This document shows, piece by piece, positions 13,101 to 25,100 of a stretch of 64,000 nucleotides of DNA. The DNA comes from Catonia carolina (taxonomy: Eukaryota > Arthropoda > Insecta > Hemiptera > Achilidae). The notes under the pieces were generated by a model, which was not told where the DNA came from, made no database searches, and saw only the letters and a list, made by a program, of their open reading frames with translations. Made by a program: the position numbers and the translations under genes. Where the stretch lies: positions 84,145,969 to 84,209,968 of the forward strand of contig JAQMRL010000003.1 of the NCBI GenBank assembly GCA_035578175.1. The letters are read 5' to 3'. Every line of letters starts with the position of its first letter. Positions within the stretch are counted from its first letter, which is position 1.

Positions 13101-16100
13101 GCCAACTCTTAGAAAAAAATTGAGCTAAGATTAAATAACTGATCTATGTACTAAGTTTTCTATACTGGTACCGACTTTTCTTTTACCAATCATTGCATCC
13201 TTAACTACAAAGAAGGTTCTGATGCCCTTACTGATTCTATTCTTAACTTCCTTATCAGTTTTCCCCATCAAATTTTGTCATATTCAAATGACTGTACCAG
13301 TTCCATTTTATTTCCCTTGCACACAACATCAATCTCCTCTCACTCCTTCCTTGAAACACTCACCAACATGCTTTTATGCAGATCTATTGCCATACCATTC
13401 CTCATTACCACCACAGACCACTCTCTCAATGCCTCCTATAATTTATCACACAAAACTGCAATCAACACCTATATTATCTACAAATAACAATGCTTAAGGG
13501 GGTAGTCAACTCAAGAAGATGATTTTTTTTAAATTACATTTTTTTCACATATTTTAAGTTTAAAATTTTCTGAATCATAGCATGTGTTTACTTTGTACGT
13601 TGACAAAAAGTAATAAGAATGTCACTAGCAAGGCGAGTGAAATTATTCCTTCAACTTTTCAGTTTTCTGGAATTGTGTTTTTGCATGATTATACATTCTT
13701 GGGAATTAAATATTTTGGTTTGTATTGGAGATATTTGGATGAATTGTTTTTTCGAATGTTTATAATTTCATGCTTTATTATCTGTCGAATGGTTATTACA
13801 AAATACTTTATAGGGACTTTGTTATAAAATAATTTCTGAATACATAAAATAAATGTTTTTGAAAATATGGTTTTTCTTCAGTTAATTCCTTGTCAGAAAA
13901 AATAAATACAAGAGCATACAACAAATAATAGACAGCAATTTTCTGTATTTTTTAGTATAAGAATCATGTTGATGTCTTTCTTGGTTCCTGAGATATTCGA
14001 TTCCCTGTAGAAGCCCGCTTTTCCACTCCCAACCTTGTATTAGGGACTGTAATTAATTTTTTGGTCTGTTCAAGTGGTAGATCATTACTAGTAAATTACT
14101 CTTTCATTAAAAATAAATAATGATAAATTATAGCCATTAGTTTTGATTTTCATTTTCTGGGTTGACTACCCCCTTAAGCATTAATGACATTATACCAAGA
14201 GAAATTAAAAAAACTAACCGACAGAAGAGTTTTAAAAGACTGGTTGCAACAGGTAAATCATATTCAGATAGGCTGACAGGTTCTCGTTGATTATACAACC
14301 GTCTCAGATGTTGAACTTTAGATTTAATGCCAGATATCTTGTATAGACCTTCCGTCAGTAATCCTGGAAACACCAAAACAAACAAAAATACAATATTACG
14401 TTTACTCCATTTTCTAATAATTTTTAACACGATATTCAACCTTTACAAATGTATAAATATAGTAGTGAGGGAGAAAGAGGGGAAGAGAAGTAGACTGTTA
14501 AAAAGAGGGTAGGAGACAATCCCAACCCAAGAAATAGAATTGATTACTATGTTCCTAATACCATCATTAAATTGTTTGAACAAAAACCTACTTACGCAAG
14601 TAGAAAATATATCAATAAACTACCACAAGCTTCATAAAGTTTTGTGGTTGGCAGCGCGGTTGTGCGATGCGGTGCATATGCCCCAAGCGGAGACAAACGA
14701 AACTAGGAAAAATCCCGCAGGACCCTTCTCCAGAGCAGTGGACTGTATGTGTTGCATGGCCTGCTTGCGATTTGTTGACTTTTTATTTGGTTAGCATAGC
14801 CAAAATGCGATAAAAGATAAATACAAAATGAAGCAGCCTCTTACTTCCTTCTGCAGCGTGATTAGTACTCGTGATAAGTGAGGGGTAAAAAGGGGAAAGA
14901 CAGGAAAGTAGGGATAGATTACACTCCACTGCTGTCTCCTTCCAGGCGATTTCTTCACAGGACCCACGGTTTTATCCAGTTTTTTGAGTGGGCGTAAAAG
15001 CGATGCAATTTCAATTATCGACGGACGGGCCAACTGTCTACGACACTTACTAGCATGCGAGTGAGCAGTCAGCAGGCACAATACAAAAGCGATAGCGGCG
15101 CCCTAAACTCTTCAACTATAATTCAAATAGTGGCGCTACCAGTGGTATTTTTAATTTATTTAAAAAATAGCAAAAAAAATACTTCATTGATGAAGCATTT
15201 TATAGTGTACTACACAAATTCCTTTAAATAAATGTTTGGTTGGAAAATACATAAACCTTTAAGTAAACACTGATGGGAATTGTGTATTATTTGATACAAA
15301 TGGTTGGATGACACAAATTGAAGTAAACAAGCACAAGGAGTGGTAATTAATGAACCTAATAGTGTTAAAATTTAAGCTTATCAGTTTTATCTTGACATAT
15401 CCGATACTCATTTCTGAATTCTTCTGGATGTAGTTCTTAAAATAAACCACAACTTTGGACAAGAGAACAAGGGATATAGTAGCCTGCAGAGAAACATCCC
15501 TTTAATCAATAAAATTATTGGTAACATTTTCCAGATCACATTCCATTGGAATCTTCCTCTTTCTAACAAGTAATCATTATCCTTCCTACAAGCGTTTGAA
15601 ATGTGGACCAACCGGAGGATGCTTCGAATACCGTGGACGGACAGGGTCACAAATATGGAGGTCCTAAGAAGAATGGGGAAAGGCTGGAAATCCTGCAGAG
15701 CATAAAGATAAGAAAACTGACATACCTTGGACACATCATGAGGGGGACTAAATATGAGATTCTGCATCTCATAATTCAAGGGAAACTCGTTGGTAAACGC
15801 TCAGTGGGACGCAGACAAATATCCTGGTTAAGAAACCTGAGAGAAGCGTTTAACTGCTCGTCGCATGACCTTTTCAGAGCAGCAGTGGACAAGGTACGAC
15901 TGACCATGATGATAGCCAACCTTCGTGATGGAGAAGGCACCTGAAGAAGAAGAAGATCCTTCCTTGAATTTGGTCCTTCCAACATTTCATACGCCATCCC
16001 AAACTTCTACTGATGCATCAACCAGACAGGAAATTCTTGTGCTAACCATATGGTTGCATATGTTGACCAACTCTATATGATATTCCATAACTATATCAAT

Positions 16101-19100
16101 TAGAGGTTGAATATTCATTTTACCTCTAATGTCTATATTTCATCAATCTAATGTGGAACCCTGCCCATCACAGACAGGTGGAGAGTCAAATTATTTACAC
16201 TCAATCTGTTCATTGCAGGGCTAAAATAAATAGTTCTGTTTCTTATCACATGGTCAGCCAATTAGATGACTGAATCATTTAAGAACAGAAGAGGTAGAGG
16301 TGTAAAAGACACTAATCAGAGTTATCTCCTCTGAAAATAATGAATTTCATTATACAGCCAGACCCTGTGGTGAATGAAGTGAAGGTGTCATTTGCAGAGT
16401 GGAAAATATGTGCTTTTCAGAGGGCCCGGCATGCTGATAAGCATACTTTTCCATTCAGTGAGGAAGGCAATGGTAAACCACATCACTCCTCATTTTACTT
16501 AGTAAAACCTCTACAGGTTAAAACCAGCTTTTCAGCTAATGACCTAAACAACAACAACAATGTGGAACCAGCTACTGATTTCAACATTCTCATCTCAGCG
16601 TTTTGTAATTTTCTCGTAAGTACGTCCCTTGAATCTTTCAATTTAATTTCAAGTTTTCCAACCAGGACCATTCACTTCTAATGCATTTTTTTGAAACTTT
16701 TGAAAAATTTTTGTTAAGCAGATCATTCTCAAAATTTATCTGACAGTTTCATATAATAACAAGGTGAAACCTAAATTATTTTTATAAACACAATTTATTT
16801 AACAAATAAAGAGTTTCAAGTAAATCTACATACCATTTTCTTGTATATGCATAATACATTCCCTAACTACTAATGGTATTTCAACTCCATCATGGCATCG
16901 ACTTCTTTCCAATGCAAGTGGTAATGAAACGCCAAACACTGGTTGTTCTTCTAAAAATTGCAAAAAAAAAATTATGTAATCATATCAAATTATATCAATC
17001 ATATAAAAGAGGAAAAACATATGTTTGGTAAATAGACTTATCTAATAGAGAAAACAAGAATATGATTAAAAAATCTGGTGTGAAACACTCACACGACTTT
17101 CTCATGCCAATGTAAATAATTAACAATAATCTTAACATTAGTAATAAAACATTAGAAATAAACAAAAAACTAACCTCAAAAAACATAACCTTATTTTAAT
17201 CATGAGTGAAAGACGCAAAATGAAAACCAACTTTAGTTCGGCTTAATAATACGGAAAATCACTCTTTCACGCTAAACTAGGCTCTGTAGAGAAAAATGCT
17301 CTAAATAAAAGTTGTAGATATTTAATTTCCTATAAATTTGATTAATAAACTTTTGGCGTAAAATGCATCTAAGGCCAAAATCTTAAAAAAATCGATTTTT
17401 CACACGTTTTCGTGAGAAAAAAACACAAAATCGCTAATTAACGCTAAACTAAGCGTTATACAAAAAAATGTTTGAAATAAAAGTTGTAGGATTTTCAATT
17501 CTCTACAACTTTTATTATGTAAATGTTTGCCCTTAAATGCATATTAAAGCCGTAATCTTAAAAAACAATTTCTTTGCGTGAAAACAGCCTCACCGACAAT
17601 TTCAGCAAACATGGCACCTACCCTATCTTGTAGAGCATAAAAAATTTAGTAAACCAGGTGATTTTTAAAAAAACCGTAAGACCAGTTTTTGAGAAAATCG
17701 AAAAAAAAGTGAAAATTACACGAATAAACTAGTACTTTCGGTTGACCGATTTTGATGAAAATGTTCGTGTCGGGCGGTAGTGGTATGTAACTTAAGTTTC
17801 AAGTTTCAAGTTCGTACGATGTTCCGTTCTTGAGATATTCTGTTCACACACACACACACACGCACACGCGCGCGCACGCACACACACACACACAGGCCGA
17901 TCGCTAAAAACATGTTTTTTTGGGTTCAGGGGGTCTGAAAACGTGTAGATCCGGTGAAAACTCAATTTTGAAAAATCGACATGAAAACAATACTTTCCTT
18001 CCTATATATTCATATAGGCAAGAGAAAGTAAAAATGAGTTGTTCAATTTATACAAACATTTGAAGGAGCAGACAGAACATTTTAAATGAACAAATCAAAT
18101 TTAATGATGAAGTGATATCGACTGCTATTCCCATCTATAATAAATATGAAGAAGAATAGATTAGAATAAATGAACAGTTTTATATAAATGACTGAAGATG
18201 CAACATCTTTTGTAGGTTTTAAAAAATATATTTTAAAGTTTCACATGATATTTTATACACCCTGAAGAACTCACCAAAAACACGTGTAAGTAGATAATAA
18301 GGATTCAAGGTAATTGAAAGGTTAATGAAATTTATATTATATAAAATAGAATTGATTTCAAGCTGCGGATGCACTATGATTTATTTTTTAATTTCGACAT
18401 TGGATAAATAAATAAATTATAACATAGATATTATCCAGTCGTAAGAGCTGTCAAGCGATTTAATCAGAAAAACCTAGTCAAAAAAGATGTGTATGATGCT
18501 TAATTTATTAATCAATACAACTAACATTATATTAACCAAAAACCAGAAAAATGAAAAAAACACTTTTGTATAGCTATTAACACTTTGAAGCCTGAGCTAT
18601 AAGGACATGGTATGTCACGGTATCCTTGGGGTTTTAGAGTAAACTTCAAAAAATTTAATTTCTATCATATCTTAATGATTTTGGCATCAAATTGATTAAA
18701 AAATCAGAAAGTTTATTACTATTAATTTACATTGAAATTATTATACTTACTAAATTTATGAGAGTTATTTAAATATACACCAAAAAATTATGAAAAATGA
18801 AATCGTTGCATGCTACACACTACCTAATTTTAGAGTTTTACAATCCTAAACACTACTAAAAAACAGTTTATATAAATTCTACAGAAAAAAAGGCAATGAA
18901 ATAAACTACACACTAAACATGTTTGAGTACAAAAATTTAAAATATTTTACACATAATTAGCCTTTGTACGAAACACTCGGAAACACACCGGTAAACACAA
19001 TGCAACATTAGTCAGGGCAGAACCAGGTTGTTTCTTTCCTTCCAGCCTTTCCAGTTGCAGTTTTGCTCTTTTCTGAGCAAACTTTACAGCAACACATGGA

Positions 19101-22100
19101 AATCATAAAATGAAAAAGAAATTATAAATATTACTGTCAAATAACCGCACAAACAAAGCGATCTAGAAGACAAAACAGTACAACGTATACAACCAAATAA
19201 TTTACCAAACGAAAACAATTACCGACAAAATACGAAAGAAAAACAATTATTACAAAGTAGAAATAACTATATTATTTACAAATATCAAATACAGAATAAC
19301 TACAAGCCTCATATAACTATAAAAAAATTACAACAAAGTACACATGTACATCAACAAAAACATATCCTCAAACACGGCTCAATGCTTTTCTATATGTTCA
19401 CAAAATATTCGGTAGATTTCGCTGCAAGCATAGAAAATTGAACTAAATTAAATATAGAATGAATCTGTGCAACCGAAGCCCGATATAACCTCGTCTGAAT
19501 CTTACTACAGAATTTAATGTGGTGGCCCGAGGTATACTTGGGCTTCGGACAACCGTGATTTACGCTCACCCCGAGCTATACTCGGGCTTAGGCTTCAAAG
19601 TGTTAACTACACGCCATGTCTATCTAATAATTTTGATGAAAATATTTGTGCCAGATTCCCTAAATGGTACTTAACTTAAGTTCCAAGTTTCAACTTAGTA
19701 CGCTATTCTGTTCTTAAAATATTTTGTTCAAACACAGACCGATACCGCTAAAACATGTTTTTTTTTTTGAGTTCAGGAGGCAAATCATGCCTCTTATGGA
19801 ACAGGAAACATAGAGGAATCATGACTCTATGGAAGAATCATGTATTTCCGGTGAAAACTCTATTTCAAAAAATCAATTTAAAACAATACTTTTATTTCCC
19901 TATATATTTATACAAGGCAAGATAAAGTAATAATTAAAGAAAACAAAACTAGAGTAAACTTACTTTTAATATATGTTAACCTAGGTCGTGGATCACGAAA
20001 ACACCTCATATTATGGAAGAATAACTTATACTATACACCAAACACAACACTTAACCGAAAATTCTTAAATTTCACACTAAAAGTTTATACAAACACCGAA
20101 ACATATTCAACCACATATACAACACATTTTTAACAAAATAAACTGAAAAATTTCAACAACAAAATTTTTATGCCATAAAAATTAAAATATTACGTATTAC
20201 ACATATAAACTACCGATTAAAAATTGAGTAAAGCATTTATTTAAAACATTAAAGTACATACTAAAATGAGAATAAAGTTGTAGAATACATTAATAATGTA
20301 AACGCATAAATTAAACACATGAATGCATGTTTTAAATACACATATACGCATAACTCATGCAACTGACTATAAATAGATTACATACAATTTATCAGTAAAA
20401 GAAAAAGTATGTCGTAAAATACAATACTACATAAAACAATACTAGCATAAAACTGAATTAAAACATATGTTCTACCTTTCAATTCATTTGCTTTACTACT
20501 AAGAAAAAAGTATGACGTGTACTAAAAAAAAATAAAAACAGAAATAACATTATTTAGGCCAACACTAATTTACACAAATATATAAACATGGCATGACACT
20601 GATTAGAATACCTTTGTATACAAAATAAAACAATTAAAAGTAAAACAAAAAATAAATTCTACAGTTAATAGGCTATTATATTATTTATCTACTACTGTTT
20701 TACATTCCATATCTAGTTTATTTTATTATTATTATTATAATTACTTTAGTAGAATATTTATCTACTAATCCCTAACAAATAAAACTCACACACAATTACA
20801 CGCATTCAAACAACATTGTTACATAAAATTATTTAATTTTTTTAATTTAATTTTTCAATTAAATAATATTTATATTAAGGAATGGGAAGAAACCCATTAA
20901 GGAACGGGAATTGATCAACCAGGTTGGCCTAGAGGTAAAGTCGTCGCCAAAATCAGCTGTTTAACAGCTGATTTTCGGAGACGAAGGTTCCTGGTTCAAA
21001 TCCTAGTAAAGGTACTTTTATACGGATTTGAATACTAGACAATGGTTACCGGTGTACTTTGATGGTTGGGGTTTAATTAACCATACTCTCTCAGGAATGG
21101 TCGACCTGGGTCTGTACAAGACTACACCTTATTTACACGTCATACGCATCATCCTCATCTCATTGGGTCATGGGGTTGCTTATTGTTCTAAATTGAACAG
21201 ATTGCAACGTACACAAATTAGGAAAAAAAACATTCAAGGAATGGGAAATGGAATTTGCCAATAAAGGATTGTTAAACCAAGTATACATTAGAGGATCAAA
21301 GAACGGCATAAAAATAAACTGTCTTTCTTTAGCATATGACCTAGCAATCGTTTCTTGAAACATGGAAACAACAATAGAACCAAAAAGTTAAAACAAGCAG
21401 AAAAAGGTGGACTACAGATTTCCTTGAGAAAACTAAATACACAATGAACATCATTGAAATATACCCCTGTCACTTGAAGATACAATACGGAAAAAGTTGC
21501 AAACAACAAGAGACAAGGAAAGATGGTGGTGCACTCCGAGGAACTCACCATTCATATAAGAAGAACGCACTCTCAAGACAAGTCAAAACCAGACATAATA
21601 ATACTGTGATAAAACCAGTGTGTTTGTATGCGAGTGCTTTAGAATGACCAGGAAGGCTGGTCTAAGAGAAGCAGAAAACTTTGAGAGAAAGAGCCCCTGC
21701 AAGATAAAGGGTCCAAAGCTAGTAGATGGACAATATAAATTATGAGAATGAGAAGAACTGTACAATGATTAATGGAAATGATTAGCAAAAGAAAACTAAA
21801 ACTGAAGAACAACTTTATACAATGTATGACAACTGGTTGACAAAACAAATTCTTAAGATACTAAACAATAGACCTTAGCGTTTGATAAATGATTTAACCC
21901 TATAGCCAGCAATAACATTTTTCTAGACCGGCAGAGAATTTTTAGCATATGGGTCTACGAACCTCAAAGAAATCATAAAAAATTTTCTTTACATCACAAA
22001 CCTTATCACATGACATATCAAAATAACAAGAAAACTTAGGAAAATATAATAAATACATTATTGAAATTTCAATCTGACAGTTACGGATGCTGAAACTATT

Positions 22101-25100
22101 TGAAAATAATTTTTAGACAAATATTTTTCTAAAATTTCAGGTGACACTGCTGTTTAAAACCTTCTTACGCTCTACTTTCGATATTCATTACATACGAATC
22201 GTAACTTATGTTTATTTCAAAATAAGACAAGAAAAAGATTCTAAGTTTAAAACTGAAAAAAATATATACAAAAACACATCGTGTAAACTAAGAAATAACC
22301 AAATTCAGCTCTAGGATAGCGTTATTTCAACAGAGAAACACAGGCAGAATATGCAACTAAAACTATTGTATTATACACAAGTATTTTCTTTATACATTAC
22401 TAAACTATTGTACAAAACAGTAACGCTGTCTATAGATTAATTAAAAACTATAATGACAACATTACAATGCTATGAAGCAAATCCGATTTTGCGACGCGAC
22501 TGGTTCAAGAAGCGGTAACATCGTCTCAAAATCGACGATTCCCGGCTCTAGGGTTAAATAAAACAGGAAGGATATTGAGAAAACCGGAATAAACCCAAAA
22601 AACTTGATGACCAAACCAAATTCAGACAATAATAAGATACTTTGAGGGCTTCCATGAAGAGTAAAAATAGAACACCAGGGAGTCAAAAGAAAGGAGAAAA
22701 GCCTACAGAGAGCGAATGCTGAGAATCTGGACTGCAAAAAGAGCTTCCACAAACATCTGAAGTCATCTTATCTCATGTGGTCTAAAATTGCCCCTACAAG
22801 AGGGGAAAAAATTAAATATAATAATTATTAATTTCCTGCCTTATTACTTTCTTTTACCTTATATGCATTATGTAGGAAAGAAAGAACTGTTTTTGTCAAT
22901 TTTTCAAAATCAAGTTTTCCTCGGTAATAAACGTTTTCAAGCCCCATGAACCCAAAAAACATGTTTTTAGCTATTGGTCTATGGTTTGTGCGAACAAAAT
23001 TATCATAGAAAGTTGAAACTTAGAACTTAAATAAGGTACCACAAACATGAACATTTCCTCAAAATCAGTCAACCAAAAATAGAAGTTTATTTGAGCAATT
23101 TTTCCCTTTTTCACGGTTCTTAAAATCTCCTGGCTCCTATAATGTTTTTAAAAATTGCCTCATTCACTACATTTTTATGCTCTACAAGATTAGGTTTAAC
23201 TATAAAATTAAAAAAACTTACAAATTTATTTCAAACACTTTTTTCTACGACACTTAGTAATTTTCTGTATTTTCAAATTTTATGGTTACTCTTTTCAAGG
23301 AGGTCCTGATATTTTTATCAGAGCACATTTTCCACTTAGTGCTAATCATGAAAACCGGCTGAAGGGAAGTTCAAAAATGTCATGTAAAATGTTGCCGATT
23401 TCATTACTTTTCTATGGATTTCTTTAACCAGCAAACTTTGGAGCACGCAGCATCACGCACATAGAAGTGCACACTGAATACTGATTCACATAACCTCATT
23501 AAGTAACGCACGGAACTGGTATGAAGCACCAGTGTAATGGCGAGTCTAAAACGTACACAGTAACTTCATACAACCTCTAACAATCCAAAATGATAAAAAA
23601 ATTATACACAAATGAAATATTTTATACTATTTTTCAAGGCGATGAGCTCTGAACGTTTGCATTGCCCCCTATCCACTTCACAGCTAGCCAATGACTTGCT
23701 AGCAACATTGCCAATACCTGCTCTTGTAGCTCGGTTAAATATTTCGTCGCCCATTTTTTGGTCTTTCAATAATAATTATAACCCACAAACATACAATCCG
23801 CTGATTATGCTATAAAGTATTGCCTGTAAACGCTCTCTATAATCGATGTATTCAGTACGAGATGCATGACGAGAGTGAACTTTTGTGGCTCTTATACGCA
23901 TGCACGCGTAATGTTTGTCAGGTACAATCTGACAACGCTGGCAAACATTCTGATTGATCTAATTGTGTGGAACAGCAGAGCTCATCAACCGTGAAAAGCA
24001 TATTAAGTTCTTTCATTCTTTTTGAGTGGCTCAGTTCATTATTTTATTTTTTTTTTAATTCCTATTATGTGTACGTTGCAATTTGATCAATTCAGAACAA
24101 TAAGCAACCCCATGACCCAATGAGATGAGGATGATGTGTAAATGAGGTGTAGTCTTGTACAGACCCAGGTCGATCATTCCTGAGAGAGTATGGTTAATTA
24201 AACCCCAATCATCAAGGTACACCGGCAACCACTATCTAGTATTTAAATCCGTATAAAAGTAACTACCTTTACTAGGATTTGAACCAGGAACCTTAAGTCT
24301 CCGAAAATCAGCTGATTTTGACGACGACTTTACCTCTAGACCAACCCGGTGGGTTAGTTCATTATTAGCACATAAAATAAACATAAATAACTTACCACCA
24401 ATGTCACAACTGTCATCACCATGTTTTAATTTCTTACGTTCCTTATCTTTCGATTTCAATTTCGTTTTCAAATCTTTCTTTTTCTCCTTCTCTTTATCAG
24501 AATCCTTTTTCTTATCTTTATCTTTGTCTATTTCCTTATCTTTATTCTCTTTCTCCCTTGATTTTTCACGTTTTTCCTTTTTAGATGGAAATTTAAACGG
24601 TTTTGACTTTTTCGTTTTTGAAGGGCTCCTGCAATTAAAAAGCAATAAAAATTTCAATTAACTTTACTCAGAATCACAAAACTTGTACCTGTGAACATTA
24701 AGGCGTAACAGTTTGAATTGTCTGCATTGTGGAATGAGATAAAGCTCTCTCACTTCATTTCTTATCAATTCTGTTTAGTTCAGAATTGTTTAACAGGGTT
24801 TAATTATATTTGTTTTCATTAGAACTCTAATGAGTAGGTAAACAGACTATCCTTCATAGTTCATGTGGAGTACTCGAGCTGTCAGACAAGCTGTACCACA
24901 TATTTTTTATTGATCCTAGTTTGAGAGCAAACAGTCAGCCTACTTGAACAGAAGAAAGAATTGAGAAAGTAAGCTAATAAACAATTTTCGATTAGTACTT
25001 CATAAATGCTTGATACTGATGTAGGCAATCTACAGACAAAACTTGCAAGAAAAATTAGAACCTTTAAAGGTATTCTTCCTAAAACTGCAAGACGAAAACT

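Noticed and set aside
24401..24661. Open frame on the plus strand rich in Ser/Phe
   Set aside because: It is the antisense shadow of the Lys-rich Rlip exon 3.
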